A DNA stretch of 64,000 nt, taken from the NCBI RefSeq assembly GCF_019801145.1, contig NZ_JAHVJQ010000004.1, forward strand, positions 186,001-250,000, read 5' to 3'. The DNA is from Leisingera aquaemixtae. Lineage in GTDB: Bacteria > Pseudomonadota > Alphaproteobacteria > Rhodobacterales > Rhodobacteraceae. Shown here piece after piece: positions 17,016-26,621 of this stretch; position 1 is the first letter of the stretch; every line of letters starts with the position of its first letter. The position numbers and the translations under genes were made by a program. Below the pieces are notes generated by a model. That model did no database searches and was not told where the DNA came from. It worked only from the letters and a program-made list of their open reading frames with translations.

Positions 17016-17134
17016 GGCCTGCATCCCGGCGGGCTCCCGCCCGGCGCCGCACCCGGCGGTGCGCCTGGCCCAACGGGAGCGCAGCATTGGCTATGCTGCC
17101 GCGGCGGGCGGGAGCCCGCCGGGCTGCAAGGGCC
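17016..17134. repeat. Nested-palindrome intergenic repeat, copy 4 (best preserved)
   Basis: A 17-bp perfect inverted repeat, CCCGGCGGGCTCCCGCC at 17025-17041 and its complement at 17107-17123, encloses two smaller hairpins: GGCGCCGCAC/GTGCGCC (one bulge) and GCAGCAT-TGGCT-ATGCTGC. The core GCGCCTGGCCCAACGG is at 17061-17076. The whole can fold as a cloverleaf-like cruciform. It lies between the convergent PBP and mlaC genes. Confidence 0.8.
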
Positions 17135-17150
17135 GGAGGGGCGGTCAAAC

Positions 17151-17177
17151 AAAAAAGGCTTCCCGAAGGAAGCCTTT
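17151..17177 (-). terminator. Terminator of mlaA-mlaC
   Basis: 10-bp perfect stem AAAGGCTTCC/GGAAGCCTTT with loop CGAA. On the minus strand it runs into TTTTTT. It lies 26 bp beyond the mlaC stop. Confidence 0.88.
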
Positions 17178-17202
17178 CCGGATCATGCCTTGAAGGATCT
17201 GT

Positions 17203-17799
17203 TCAGCTCAGCCGCTCCAGCTCCGCGATCAGCGCGTTGATGTCGCCCTTGTTGCGGTCCAGGATCGCGCCGATCTCGGTGCGTTCAGTCAGCAGCAGGT
17301 TCACACCCTCGATGAACATGTTGAAGAACAGGTCCCGGCCGGAGCGGTCGGAGACCAGGAAGGTCACTTCGAACGGCGACTGGCCCTTGAGGTAGGCGAT
17401 GGTGCTCACCTCATACCACTTCTTCACCCGCTTAACGCCGGTCACTTCCAGCTTGCCGCCGATGAATTCGCGGAAGCGTTTTCCGTACTTGCGCGAGATG
17501 TAGCCCTGGAACGCCTTGGAGAAGGCCTTCTTCTGGGCCGGAGACGCCCGGCGGCCGTCCGCTCCCAGCGCGTAGGCTGCGATATAGGAGGTGTCGCTGT
17601 AGCGCTGGAAGATCCGCTCGAAGTCGCGGAACATCGCGCTCTCGCTCTTGCCGGAGGCGATCACCCGGTTGATGTCGCCGACCAGGCTGTTGATCAGCGT
17701 GCTTGCGCTGTTCTCGGTCAGCGCCCACAGTGCCTGCGGCGCAGCGGCCAGCGCAGCACCGCCAGCGGCGAGCCTGGTCAGGAATTTGCGGCGGTCCAT
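17203..17799 (-). CDS. mlaC: MlaC-like phospholipid-binding protein (Ttg2D family)
   Basis: 198 residues; periplasmic carrier that shuttles phospholipids between outer-membrane MlaA and the inner-membrane MlaFEDB transporter. It starts MDRRKFLTRLAAGG, a likely Tat signal peptide (RRKFL) cut near residue 27. The body shows the Ttg2 pattern: RDFERIFQRYSDTSYIAAYALG, YGKRFREFIGG, then the VTFLVSDRSGRDLFFNMFIEGVNLL region. It follows mlaA with a 2-bp gap, so they form one operon; mlaFEDB are not in this window. Tat export of MlaC, if real, would be an alphaproteobacterial variation. Confidence 0.9.
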   Translation of the reverse strand: MDRRKFLTRLAAGGAALAAAPQALWALTENSASTLINSLVGDINRVIASGKSESAMFRDFERIFQRYSDTSYIAAYALGADGRRASPAQKKAFSKAFQGYISRKYGKRFREFIGGKLEVTGVKRVKKWYEVSTIAYLKGQSPFEVTFLVSDRSGRDLFFNMFIEGVNLLLTERTEIGAILDRNKGDINALIAELERLS

Positions 17800-17801
17800 G
17801 T

Positions 17802-18563
17802 TTAGAATCCTTCCGTGTTCAGTTCGAACGGGTCGATTTCCTGGATTTCTGCGCCGTCACCCAGCTCGAACCGGCGGTTCTGCAGGTAGATCAGCCGCGA
17901 TTGCGCGTAGCTGTCGGCGCTCTCGTACAGAATCGAGTCGATCGTGTCGGAAAAGTTGCCACGATCACCCATGCGGCGCACGATCTCGGCGTAGATGGTA
18001 ATGTTATCGGCTGTATTCTGCTGGGCATATCCCAGCGGATTGGTGAAGAAGTCAACGGCGACACCCACCGCATCGCGGCTGGTGGAGGGGCCGAGCAGGG
18101 GCAGTTCCACATAGGCGCCTTCACCGACCCCCCATGTGTGCAGCGTTTCACCGAAATCGGTATCGACGGCCGGGATTTTGAATTCGCTGGCCGGGTCGGC
18201 AAGTCCGGCAAAGCCCACGGTCGAGTTGATCACAAAGCGCGAAAACGCGTTGCCTGCCGTTTTCAGATCGCCTTGCAGCAATGCGTTGACCATCTGCCCC
18301 GGCATTGACAGGTTTTCGGCAAAATACGAGAAGCTGGTGACCATCGGTGCGGGCACAATCGCCACATAGCCTTTGGAGGCAGGGCGGAAGGCGATCCGGT
18401 CGACACCGCGGTTGAAGGCGTGAATGGTGCGGTTGGTCCGTTCATAAGGGTCAAAGACTTCGCCAGAAGCGCGCGCAACCGGATCCTGAGTGGCGCAGCC
18501 TGCGGCGAAAACCGCCAGCAGCAGCGCGGGTAAAAATTTAAACGGTCGCAACATGAAGGGCAT
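17802..18563 (-). CDS. mlaA: MlaA/VacJ outer-membrane lipoprotein
   Basis: Removes phospholipids from the outer leaflet of the outer membrane. 253 residues with a lipoprotein signal: hydrophobic LPALLLAVFAA then the lipobox Cys in AAGC-AT at residue 23. Family landmarks: VFDPYERTNRTIHAFNRGVD, and the later DFGETLHTWGVGEGAYVELPLLGPSTSRDAVG. An internal ATG at residue 4 is an equally good start. It is first in the mlaA-mlaC operon and is divergent from the type I exporter genes. Confidence 0.93.
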   Translation of the reverse strand: MPFMLRPFKFLPALLLAVFAAGCATQDPVARASGEVFDPYERTNRTIHAFNRGVDRIAFRPASKGYVAIVPAPMVTSFSYFAENLSMPGQMVNALLQGDLKTAGNAFSRFVINSTVGFAGLADPASEFKIPAVDTDFGETLHTWGVGEGAYVELPLLGPSTSRDAVGVAVDFFTNPLGYAQQNTADNITIYAEIVRRMGDRGNFSDTIDSILYESADSYAQSRLIYLQNRRFELGDGAEIQEIDPFELNTEGF

Positions 18564-18725
18564 TCGGGTAATAGTCCAATTGGTACTGGAACAGGCGCGT
18601 CGGAGAGCAGATATGGGTTCTCAAGCCGATTTCCAGTCTGATTACATTTTTTTACCTGCTTGTGCCACAGCTGGTAAAATCCCAGCCCTGACCTGAAGCC
18701 AACGAACCACTATTGCAGTCTGACG

Positions 18726-20459
18726 ATGAATAAAAGCTTTTATAAGAACGGCTATGAGGAACTGCGCCAGGTGCGGCGGCAGAGCCGCGGCCTGTACTGG
18801 TTCACGGGGATTTTCAGCTTCTTCGTCAACCTGCTGATGCTGACCGGGCCTTTGTATATGTTGCAGGTTTATGACCGGGTGCTGGGCAGCCGGTCGGAAG
18901 CGACGCTGCTGGCGCTGTCGCTGCTGGTGGTGTTTCTCTATGGCATGATGGGTCTTCTGGATTACGCCCGCGGCCGGATCATGGCGCGGGTGGGCGCGCG
19001 GTTTCAATCAGCCCTCGACCGGCGGGTGTTTGACGCGGCGATCCGCCGTTCGGCGGTGGCGCAGGACCCGGTGGCGCAGACCGGCCTTTCCGATCTGGAG
19101 GCAGTGCAGCGTCTGATTGCCTCTCCGGTTCTGACTGCGGCCTTCGATCTGCCCTGGACGCCGGTGTTCCTGGCGGGCATCGCCCTGTTCCACCCCTGGC
19201 TCGGCCTCCTGGCGCTTGGCGGCGGCGCGGTGCTGGTGCTGATTGCGGTCCTGAACCAGATGTTCACCCGGCTGCCGGTGCAGAAGGCCAACATGACCAG
19301 CCACAAGGCCAGCCTGATGTCCGAGGAGATCCGCAACGAGGCGGAAATGATCCAGTCGATGGGCATGCGCGGGGCTTCGTTCGAGCGCTGGAAACGGGCC
19401 CGCGATGAGGCGCTGACCGAAAATGTGACCGCCAATGACACTGGCGGCGGCTTCACCACGCTGACCAAGACGCTGCGGCTGTTCCTGCAGTCGGCGATGC
19501 TCGGCCTGGGTGCTTATCTGGTTCTTCAGGGCGAACTCACGCCGGGGGCGATGATCGCGGGGTCCATCCTGATGGGACGGGCGCTGGCGCCGATTGAGCT
19601 GGGGCTGGGCCAATGGGCGCTGGTGCAGCGGGCGCTGAAAGGCTGGCACAGCCTGGCCGAACTTCTGGACAAGGTGCCGGAGGAAGTTGCGCGCACCGAG
19701 TTGCCCAAACCGAAGGCGCTCTTGGAGGTGCAGGGGCTGGCCATTGTGCCGCCGGGCAGCACCACGCCGCTGCTGCGCAACGTGAATTTCCGGGTTCAGC
19801 CGGGACAGGCAATCGGGGTGATCGGGCCGTCGGGGTCCGGAAAGTCAACGCTGGCACGGGCGCTCACCGGTGTCTGGCGGCCGGCGGCCGGTTCTGTCCG
19901 GCTGGATGGCGCGACGCTGGACCAGTACGCGCCTGATGTGCTGGGCGGCCATATCGGATACCTGCCGCAGCGGGTGCAGGTGTTCGACGGCACCATCGCC
20001 CAGAACATCGCCCGTCTTAATCAGGCACCTGAAGCGGAAAAGGTGGTGGCATCTGCCCGCAAGGCCGCCGCGCATGAGATGATCCTGAAACTGCCCGAAG
20101 GCTATGACACGCGCGTCAACGCCACCGGCGGGCGGCTGTCGGGCGGCCAGATGCAGCGGGTCGGGCTGGCACGGGCGCTGTTTGACGATCCGGTGATCGT
20201 GATCCTTGATGAACCGAACTCCAACCTCGACAACGAAGGCTCGATTGCGCTCAACAAGGCGATCAAGCAGATCAAGGCGGAAGGGCGGTCAGTGCTGATC
20301 ATGGCGCACCGCCCGGCTGCGATCCAGGAATGCGATATGCTGCTGGTGATCGACAAGGGCACCCAGACCGCCTTTGGGCCGAAAGACAAGGTGCTGCAGG
20401 AAATGGTCGCCAACCATCAGAACATCCGCCAGGCCACTGGCACAGGAGGTGTGAGATGA
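18726..20459 (+). CDS. Type I secretion system permease/ATPase (PrtD family)
   Basis: 577 residues; inner-membrane ABC component that drives one-step export of RTX-type proteins. Residues about 20-300 form the six-span membrane domain, opening with [20 protein letters not shown] and [18 protein letters not shown], the characteristic PrtD/LapB start. The ATPase follows: Walker [11 protein letters not shown]-loop [11 protein letters not shown], signature LSGGQMQR, Walker [12 protein letters not shown], and the switch His in MAHRPAA. No C39 peptidase domain is present. The adaptor gene overlaps its stop by 4 bp (ATGA). No RTX substrate or TolC gene lies nearby. Confidence 0.93.
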   Translation: MNKSFYKNGYEELRQVRRQSRGLYWFTGIFSFFVNLLMLTGPLYMLQVYDRVLGSRSEATLLALSLLVVFLYGMMGLLDYARGRIMARVGARFQSALDRRVFDAAIRRSAVAQDPVAQTGLSDLEAVQRLIASPVLTAAFDLPWTPVFLAGIALFHPWLGLLALGGGAVLVLIAVLNQMFTRLPVQKANMTSHKASLMSEEIRNEAEMIQSMGMRGASFERWKRARDEALTENVTANDTGGGFTTLTKTLRLFLQSAMLGLGAYLVLQGELTPGAMIAGSILMGRALAPIELGLGQWALVQRALKGWHSLAELLDKVPEEVARTELPKPKALLEVQGLAIVPPGSTTPLLRNVNFRVQPGQAIGVIGPSGSGKSTLARALTGVWRPAAGSVRLDGATLDQYAPDVLGGHIGYLPQRVQVFDGTIAQNIARLNQAPEAEKVVASARKAAAHEMILKLPEGYDTRVNATGGRLSGGQMQRVGLARALFDDPVIVILDEPNSNLDNEGSIALNKAIKQIKAEGRSVLIMAHRPAAIQECDMLLVIDKGTQTAFGPKDKVLQEMVANHQNIRQATGTGGVR

Positions 20460-21760
20460 GTGTGGAAAGCAAGTGGCCTGCACGGCGGCCGCTGACCATC
20501 GGCCTGATTGCCCTTGCGGTGCTGGTCGGCGGCTTTGGCACCTGGTCGGTGCTGTCGTCGATTTCCGGCGCGGTGGTGGCCACGGGGCGGATCGAAGTGG
20601 ACCGTAATCGCCAGGTGGTGCAGCATCTGGACGGCGGCATAGTTGACGAAATCCTGGTGGATGAGGGCGACACGGTGGCGGAGGGCGCGACGCTGATCAG
20701 GCTGGACGCCAATGAGCTGACCTCGCAATTGGTGATCACCGAAGGCCAGCTGTTCGAGATGATGGCGCGGCGCGGCCGGCTGGAAGCGGAACGGGACGAA
20801 GCGGTGGAAATCACCTTTGAGCCGGAACTGCTGGAAGCGACTGAAACCCAGCCGGAGGTCAAGGACCTAGTGCAGGGCCAGCGCCGCCTGTTCCAAGCCC
20901 GCAAGGAAACTACCGAGCGCGAGATTGAGCAGCTGGAGAAGCGCCGGGTGCAGATCGAGGAGCAAATCCGCGGCATCCAGGCGCAGCAGAAGTCATTGAA
21001 AGTGCAACTGGAACTGATCGGCGAAGAACTGGGCAACCAGCAGTCGCTCCTGGACCGCGGCCTGGCGCAGGCGGCAACGGTGCTGAATCTGCGCCGCACG
21101 CAAGCCAGTCTGGATGGTCAGCTTGGGGAACTGGTGGCCGCGGAGGCGCAGGCTGAGGGCCGCATCACCGAGATCGACATCGAGATCCTGAAACTCGGCA
21201 CCGGCCAGCGTGAGGAGGCGATCACGCGGCTGCGCGACTTGCGCTACCAGGAGCTGGAACTGGCCGAGACCCGCCGCTCGCTGCGGCAGCGGCTGGCGCG
21301 GCTGGATATTACCGCGCCGGTTTCCGGTGTCGTCTACGGGTTGCAGGTGCAGACGCCGCGCTCAGTGATCCGGCCGGCCGACCCGGTGCTGTATCTGGTG
21401 CCGCAGGACCGGCCGCTGGTGATTGCCGCGCAGGTGGCGCCGACGGATATTGATCAACTTTTCACGGGGCAGGAAGTAACCGTTCGCTTCTCAGCACTGG
21501 ATCAGCGCAGCACGCCGGAACTGTTCGGCCATGTGACCCAGGTCTCGGCAGATGCGTTTGAGGATGAGGGCAGCGGGATTTCCTATTACCGGGCCGAAAT
21601 CGAGCTCAATCCCGGAGAGCAGGGCCGGCTGCCTGAAGGCACGGTCCTGATTCCGGGGATGCCGGTGGAAAGCTATATCCGCACCGCCGACCGTTCTCCG
21701 CTGGCTTATCTGGTCAAGCCGCTGGCGGACTATTTCAACAAGGCTTTCCGCGAAAGCTGA
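20456..21760 (+). CDS. HlyD-family periplasmic adaptor of the type I exporter
   Basis: 434 residues; membrane fusion protein linking the PrtD-like ABC protein to an outer-membrane channel. One span at about residues 12-34 ([20 protein letters not shown]) is followed by the first half-lipoyl motif ([25 protein letters not shown]). A long coiled-coil hairpin spans about 90-290, rich in Glu/Gln/Arg. The second half-lipoyl and beta-barrel segment contains [16 protein letters not shown]. It starts within the ABC gene (ATGA) behind a strong AGGAGGT site. The substrate is unknown. Confidence 0.93.
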   Translation: MSVESKWPARRPLTIGLIALAVLVGGFGTWSVLSSISGAVVATGRIEVDRNRQVVQHLDGGIVDEILVDEGDTVAEGATLIRLDANELTSQLVITEGQLFEMMARRGRLEAERDEAVEITFEPELLEATETQPEVKDLVQGQRRLFQARKETTEREIEQLEKRRVQIEEQIRGIQAQQKSLKVQLELIGEELGNQQSLLDRGLAQAATVLNLRRTQASLDGQLGELVAAEAQAEGRITEIDIEILKLGTGQREEAITRLRDLRYQELELAETRRSLRQRLARLDITAPVSGVVYGLQVQTPRSVIRPADPVLYLVPQDRPLVIAAQVAPTDIDQLFTGQEVTVRFSALDQRSTPELFGHVTQVSADAFEDEGSGISYYRAEIELNPGEQGRLPEGTVLIPGMPVESYIRTADRSPLAYLVKPLADYFNKAFRES

Positions 21761-21907
21761 GGGGGCTTTTTTCCTTGCTGGAAAACAGCCTTGTGCAAAC
21801 TGCGGGGCCCAAGGGCGGAAAGGCGTGCCTGGGCTTCGCATTTTCTCTTTCCGAAATCTGCCGCGCCGGGTAGCGTCCCGGCCAGCAAAGACTCGGAGGA
21901 ATGCGCC

Positions 21908-22366
21908 ATGAGCATCGAAGCAAAACTGAAAGAGCTGGGTGTGACCCTGCCCGACGCGCCGGCACCGGCGGCAAACTATGTGCCCTATGTTGTGGCAGGC
22001 GACATGGTCTATATCTCCGGCCAGATTTCGGCGGACGAGAACGGGCTGATCACTGGCACTTTGGGGGCGGACATGGATGTCGACGCAGGCCAGGCTGCTG
22101 CCAAACGCTGCGCGATTGCACTGCTGGCACAGCTGAAGGCCGCTTGCGGCGGCGATCTGGACCGCCTGGTCCGCGTCGTGAAACTGGGCGCCTTTGTCAA
22201 TTCGACCGCTGATTTCACCCAGCAGCCGCAGGTGGTGAACGGCGCCTCCGACTTCCTGGTCGAAGCGCTGGGCGACATCGGGCGCCATGCGCGTTCTGCC
22301 GTCAGCTCGCCCTCGCTGCCGCTGGGCGTTGCAGTGGAAATCGACGGCGTATTCCAGATCAAATGA
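21908..22366 (+). CDS. RidA/YjgF family protein
   Basis: 152 residues with GGAGGA 7 bp before the start. RidA proteins hydrolyse reactive enamine/imine intermediates released by PLP enzymes. Visible landmarks are VYISGQISADENG and the C-terminal VAVEIDGVF. At about 150 residues it belongs to the longer YjgF subfamily (TdcF-like proteins are about 130), so the substrate may differ. The region near SAVSSPSLPLG where RidA has its key Arg (usually in a CRxxV-type motif) is changed, although an Arg is present in GRHARSAV. Its stop overlaps the ATG of the phosphodiesterase gene (ATGA). Confidence 0.85.
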   Translation: MSIEAKLKELGVTLPDAPAPAANYVPYVVAGDMVYISGQISADENGLITGTLGADMDVDAGQAAAKRCAIALLAQLKAACGGDLDRLVRVVKLGAFVNSTADFTQQPQVVNGASDFLVEALGDIGRHARSAVSSPSLPLGVAVEIDGVFQIK

Positions 22367-23136
22367 CGCCGTCCCTGCCTGCCGCCTTTCTGACTGTCCC
22401 GCTGGCCCACCGCGCGCTGCATGATGTTGCGGACGGGCGCCCGGAGAACAGCCTTGCTGCCATCAGGGCGGCCTTGGCGGCGGGCTACGGGATCGAGATC
22501 GACCTGCAGCTGTCCCAGGACGGCTGCGCCATGGTCTTTCACGATTATCATCTGGACCGGCTCGCCGAAGGCACTGGGCCAGTCCGCGCCCGGACCCGCG
22601 AGGAGCTGCGCGCCATCCCGCTGAAGGGCGGTGACGGCGAGGGCATTCCGGACCTGACGGAGGTGCTGGAGCTGGTGGATGGCCAGGTGCCGCTGCTGAT
22701 CGAACTGAAGGATCAGCAGGGCGAAATGGGCGTTACCGACGGCGCGCTGGAACGGGCAACGGCAGAGGCGCTAAAGGGCTACAGCGGCCCGGTGGCGCTG
22801 ATGTCCTTCAATCCGAACTCGGTCGCGGAACTGGCGCAGCAAGCGCCGGAAATTGCGCGGGGCATCACCACCAGTGCCTATGACCCGTCGGAATGGGCGG
22901 AGCTGCCCAAGGCAGTCTGCGATGATCTGCGCGGCATTCCGGACTTTGAGCGGAGCGGTTCCAGCTTCATCAGCCATGAGGCCGGAGACCTGGCCCGGCC
23001 GCGGGTGCAGGCGCTGCGCAGCGCAGGTGTGCCGGTGCTGTGCTGGACAATCAGGTCGGCAGCTGAGGAAGCCGCGGCGCGAGCCTTTGCCGACAATGTT
23101 ACATTTGAACGGTACCTTTCGCCGCTAACATCTTGA
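22363..23136 (+). CDS. Glycerophosphodiester phosphodiesterase
   Basis: 257 residues. Hydrolyses glycerophosphodiesters to glycerol-3-phosphate and an alcohol. The TIM-barrel GDPD motifs are present: LAHRALHD, PENSLAAIRAALAAG, the metal pair in IEIDLQLSQDG, and VFHDYHLDRLAEGTG holding the catalytic His. The C-terminal VPVLCWTIRS segment matches the family's last strand. No signal peptide is present, so it is cytoplasmic (UgpQ-like). It is translationally coupled to the RidA-like gene. Confidence 0.92.
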   Translation: MTPSLPAAFLTVPLAHRALHDVADGRPENSLAAIRAALAAGYGIEIDLQLSQDGCAMVFHDYHLDRLAEGTGPVRARTREELRAIPLKGGDGEGIPDLTEVLELVDGQVPLLIELKDQQGEMGVTDGALERATAEALKGYSGPVALMSFNPNSVAELAQQAPEIARGITTSAYDPSEWAELPKAVCDDLRGIPDFERSGSSFISHEAGDLARPRVQALRSAGVPVLCWTIRSAAEEAAARAFADNVTFERYLSPLTS

Positions 23137-23184
23137 TCGCGCTGGACCGCACCCCACATCTTTGAAGCGGTGCGGAGGAATTGC

Positions 23185-24372
23185 ATGTCTCAGGCGCAAA
23201 TCGAAGTCAGGGTGCTGGCGTCGCTGTCGCAGATCACGGCAGACGCGTGGGACGCCTGTGCCTGCCCGGAGGCGGCGGATGGCGGGCGCCCGCTGGATCC
23301 GTTCACCACCTACCGGTTTCTGAGCGCGCTGGAGGACAGCGGGTCTGTCGGGCCGGGCACCGGCTGGCAGCCGCAGTATCTGACCGCCTATCAGGAGGGC
23401 CGCCTGATCGCCTGCGCGCCGCTTTACGCCAAGGGGCACAGTCAGGGCGAATATATCTTCGACCATAACTGGGCGCATGCCTATGAACAGGCGGGCGGCC
23501 ACTATTACCCCAAGCTTCAGATCGCGGTGCCGTTCACCCCGGCCACCGGGCGCCGGTTTCTGGTGCGCCCGGGTTATGACGGCATCGGCCATTCGGCGCT
23601 TTTGCAGGGGGCGGTGCAGCTGGCGGCGAACAACAACCTGTCGTCGCTGCACATAACCTTTTGCACCCAGGACGAGGCCCGGATGGGCGAGGAGATGGGG
23701 CTGATGTCCCGGGCCACGCAGCAGTTCCATTGGCAGAATGACGGGTATGCCGATTTCGAAGCCTTTATGCGGGCACTGTCGTCGCGCAAGCGCAAGAATA
23801 TCCGCAAGGAGCGGATGCAGGCGCAGTGTTTCGGTGGTGATATCCGTGTCTTTCAGGGCGATGATCTGCGCCCTGAACACTGGGATGCGTTCTGGGCATT
23901 CTACCAGGACACCGGCGCGCGCAAATGGGGATCGCCCTATCTGACCCGGCAGTTCTTTGACATTGCGCACCGGACCATGGCGCACGACATCGCGCTGGTT
24001 CTGGCTGAGCGCAACGGGCGCTATGTCGCCGGAGCGTTGAATTTCATTGGCCGCAAGACGCTGTACGGGCGGTATTGGGGGTGCGTCGAACAGCACCCCT
24101 GCCTGCACTTTGAGCTGTGCTATTATCAGGCCATAGAGCTGGCCATTGCTCAGGGGCTTGACCGGGCGGAGGCTGGCGCACAGGGTGAACACAAGCTTGC
24201 GCGCGGCTACATGCCATGCCAGACCCATAGCCTGCACTGGATCGGCGATCCCGGGTTCGCCGGGGCCGTCGGACGTTTCCTCGAGGCTGAACGGGCCGCC
24301 ACCGAGGAAGAGATCGAAATCCTGACCGAATACGGCCCGTTCCGCAAAGCCCATGTGGAGGAGCAAGAATGA
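23185..24372 (+). CDS. GNAT/FemAB-like N-acyltransferase (COG3146 type)
   Basis: 395 residues from ATG 23185 with GCGGAGGA upstream. The sequence resembles the DUF482/COG3146 group of predicted N-acyltransferases: [18 protein letters not shown] early, [15 protein letters not shown] near residue 95, [12 protein letters not shown] near the middle, and [33 protein letters not shown] late. The family has a double-GNAT fold but no assigned substrate. It is coupled to phhB by ATGA and follows the phosphodiesterase by 48 bp. Confidence 0.85.
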   Translation: MSQAQIEVRVLASLSQITADAWDACACPEAADGGRPLDPFTTYRFLSALEDSGSVGPGTGWQPQYLTAYQEGRLIACAPLYAKGHSQGEYIFDHNWAHAYEQAGGHYYPKLQIAVPFTPATGRRFLVRPGYDGIGHSALLQGAVQLAANNNLSSLHITFCTQDEARMGEEMGLMSRATQQFHWQNDGYADFEAFMRALSSRKRKNIRKERMQAQCFGGDIRVFQGDDLRPEHWDAFWAFYQDTGARKWGSPYLTRQFFDIAHRTMAHDIALVLAERNGRYVAGALNFIGRKTLYGRYWGCVEQHPCLHFELCYYQAIELAIAQGLDRAEAGAQGEHKLARGYMPCQTHSLHWIGDPGFAGAVGRFLEAERAATEEEIEILTEYGPFRKAHVEEQE

Positions 24373-24677
24373 CGGAGAAACTTTCCGAAGCCACCCGCGG
24401 CCCGCTGCTGGAGCCGCTTTTTGCCACCGGCTGGGAAATGGCGGAGGGCCGTGATGCCATCACCAAGACCTTCAAGTTCAAAAACTTCGCCGATGCCTTT
24501 GGCTGGATGACCCGCGCAGCGATCTGGGCCGAGAAATGGAACCACCATCCCGAATGGAGCAATGTCTACAACAGGGTGACGGTGGTGCTGACCACTCATG
24601 ACGTGGACGGAATCAGTTCACAGGACGCAAAGCTGGCGCGCAAGATGGACGGCCTGTACGGCGAGCCGCAGGACTGA
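24369..24677 (+). CDS. phhB: Pterin-4-alpha-carbinolamine dehydratase
   Basis: 102 residues. Dehydrates 4a-hydroxytetrahydropterin formed by aromatic amino acid hydroxylases; in bacteria without such hydroxylases it may serve other pterins. The active-site signature is visible: [12 protein letters not shown], then [16 protein letters not shown] with the catalytic His pair, and [12 protein letters not shown]. It overlaps the upstream gene by 4 bp. No phenylalanine hydroxylase gene lies in the window. Confidence 0.95.
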   Translation: MTEKLSEATRGPLLEPLFATGWEMAEGRDAITKTFKFKNFADAFGWMTRAAIWAEKWNHHPEWSNVYNRVTVVLTTHDVDGISSQDAKLARKMDGLYGEPQD

Positions 24678-24787
24678 CCTTCGCGGCCCGCGCGATGGGT
24701 CAGCGGTTCTGTCCAAATGTTTCGTGCGCAAAATATTCCAACAGCGGGGCTGACCCTACTTTTCACAAAATATTAAGGGGTTGAGAA

Positions 24788-24813
24788 GGCGGCCGCCGGT
24801 TTCGGCGGCTGCC
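24788..24813 (-). terminator. Hairpin beyond the peroxiredoxin gene
   Basis: 11-bp stem with one mismatch, GGCAGCCGCCG/CGGCGGCCGCC read on the minus strand, 13 bp past the stop. No proper T-run follows, so termination is uncertain. Confidence 0.4.
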
Positions 24814-24825
24814 ATGCTTTCTTAT

Positions 24826-25314
24826 TCACCCCATGGAGTCCAGCAGGCCCTCGCCGGCCGACAGTTCGCACTGGCCGGGGTTTTCCTCCTTGTTGAGGAT
24901 CTTCACCTCGCCGTCCTCCACCAGCATCGCATAGCGCAGGGAGCGGCCGATCAGGCCCGCGGCTGGGGCGTCCAGGCGCATGCCGATCGCCTCGGTAAAG
25001 GTGCATTCGGCATCCGACAGCATGGTGATCCCGGCCTCGTTGGCGCCGGTGTTGTCGCCCCAGATCGACATGACAAAGGGGTCGTTGCCGGCCAGGCAGA
25101 TGATTTCATCGACGCCCTTGGCGGCGAACTGGTCCTTGGTGCGAATGAAGCTGGGCACATGGGCGGAATGGCAGGTGCTGGTGAAGGCGCCGGGCACCGC
25201 GAACAGCACAACCTTCCGCCCCTTCAGCTTGTCCGCCAGCTGCACCTGTTCAGGGCCGTTCTCGCCAATCCGTGTCAGTGTCGCGTCCGGCAGTTGGTCT
25301 CCAACAGAAATCAT
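24826..25314 (-). CDS. Peroxiredoxin, Prx5 type
   Basis: 162 residues from ATG 25314, with GAGGAA upstream. Reduces peroxides by an active-site thiol. The peroxidatic Cys is in PGAFTSTCHSAHVPSF; the Prx5 motifs GDQLPDATLTRIG, the SIWG stretch, and RSLRYAMLVEDG are present. No C-terminal glutaredoxin domain is fused, so an external reductant is needed. It is divergent from an FAD-dependent ferredoxin-reductase-like gene (95 bp between starts); the two may be linked by redox metabolism but no shared operator is evident. Confidence 0.93.
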   Translation of the reverse strand: MISVGDQLPDATLTRIGENGPEQVQLADKLKGRKVVLFAVPGAFTSTCHSAHVPSFIRTKDQFAAKGVDEIICLAGNDPFVMSIWGDNTGANEAGITMLSDAECTFTEAIGMRLDAPAAGLIGRSLRYAMLVEDGEVKILNKEENPGQCELSAGEGLLDSMG

Positions 25315-25409
25315 CGCACGTTCCTCTTTCTCCTGATTGCGTTTTGGGGCCCCGGGTATATAGGGTCCGGTGAAAGCGTGACGGGAACTATTGCGGGAGG
25401 CAAGGGGAG

Positions 25410-26621
25410 ATGTCCCACATCGTCGTGATTGGAGCGGGGCAGGCTGGGTCCTCGCTGGTGGCAAAACTGCGCAAGGACGGGTTTGACGGGGAGATAACCC
25501 TGATCGGCGCGGAAGAGGTGCTGCCCTATCAGCGCCCGCCTTTGTCCAAGGCTTACCTGTTGGGGGAGATGGAGCTGGAGCGGCTGTTCCTGCGGCCTGA
25601 GAGCTTCTATTCGGAAAACAACATCACCCTGAAGCTGGGCCAGCGTGTCACCGGGATTGATACGGCAGCCAAGACGGTATCGCTGGGGGATGAGGTGATC
25701 TCCTACGATCAGCTGGCGCTGACCACCGGTTCCGACCCGCGCCGCCTGCCGGCGGCGATCGGCGGCGACCTGGAAGGCGTTTACGTGGTGCGCGGCCTGA
25801 GTGATGTGGACGCGATGGCGCCCAACGTGACAGAGGGCAAGCGCGCCTTGATCGTCGGCGGCGGCTACATCGGGCTGGAAGCGGCAGCAGTCTGCGCCAA
25901 ACGCGGCGTGCAGGTGACGCTGGTCGAGATGGCCGACCGCATTCTGCAGCGGGTTGCAGCGCCGGAGACCTCGGATTTCTTCCGCAGCCTGCACACCGGC
26001 CACGGCGTGGACATCCGCGAAGGTGTCGGCCTGGAGCGGCTGGAAGGCGAAGGCGGCAAGGTGACCCGCGCTGTGCTGAGCGGCGGCGAGGCGCTGGACG
26101 TGGATTTCGTCGTGGTAGGCGTGGGCATTACCCCGTCGTCGCAGCTGGCGGAGATGGCCGGGCTGGAGCTGGACAACGGCATCAAGGTGGATGCCAAGGG
26201 CCGCACCTCCGACCCGTCGGTCTGGGCGGCGGGCGATTGCGCCTCCTTCCCGTTCCAGGGCAACCGTATCCGTCTGGAAAGCGTGCCCAATGCCATCGAT
26301 CAGGCTGAGGTGGTGGCGCAGAACATGCTGGGCGCGGACAAGGATTACGTCGCGACGCCGTGGTTCTGGTCGGATCAGTATGACGTCAAGCTGCAGATCG
26401 CGGGTCTCAACACCGGGTATGACAACGTCGTCACCCGCCAGGGCGAGGGGGGGCAGGTCTCCTTCTGGTACTACAAGGGCGACCAACTGGTGGCGGTGGA
26501 CGCGATGAACGACCCGCGCGCCTATATGGTGGCAAAACGGCTGATTGACGCGGGCAAGACCGCGGACAAGGCGGTTGCCGGTGATCCTGCCGCGGACCTG
26601 AAGCCGCTCTTGAAGGCGTGA
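25410..26621 (+). CDS. FAD-dependent ferredoxin/rhodocoxin reductase-like oxidoreductase
   Basis: 403 residues. Transfers electrons from NAD(P)H through FAD to a [2Fe-2S] ferredoxin. The FAD site is VVIGAGQAGSSLVAKLR at the N-terminus; YQRPPLSKAYLLGE is typical of the ThcD/CamA-type reductases. The NAD site is LIVGGGYIGLEAAAV near residue 150, and the second FAD motif is VWAAGDCASFPF. A C-terminal reductase domain follows. No ferredoxin or P450 gene is adjacent. Its stop overlaps the GTG start of rsmD (GTGA). Confidence 0.9.
   Translation: MSHIVVIGAGQAGSSLVAKLRKDGFDGEITLIGAEEVLPYQRPPLSKAYLLGEMELERLFLRPESFYSENNITLKLGQRVTGIDTAAKTVSLGDEVISYDQLALTTGSDPRRLPAAIGGDLEGVYVVRGLSDVDAMAPNVTEGKRALIVGGGYIGLEAAAVCAKRGVQVTLVEMADRILQRVAAPETSDFFRSLHTGHGVDIREGVGLERLEGEGGKVTRAVLSGGEALDVDFVVVGVGITPSSQLAEMAGLELDNGIKVDAKGRTSDPSVWAAGDCASFPFQGNRIRLESVPNAIDQAEVVAQNMLGADKDYVATPWFWSDQYDVKLQIAGLNTGYDNVVTRQGEGGQVSFWYYKGDQLVAVDAMNDPRAYMVAKRLIDAGKTADKAVAGDPAADLKPLLKA

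Noticed and set aside
17016-17134. Whether the cloverleaf-like palindrome could be a tRNA or tmRNA fragment
   Set aside because: The arms are far longer than tRNA stems and there is no T-loop or anticodon pattern; homologous cores occur at other junctions, so it is a repeat element.
21761-21907. Terminator after the HlyD-family gene
   Set aside because: A TTTTTT run occurs at 21770, but the preceding complementary arms are short and partly inside the coding region; not strong enough to list.
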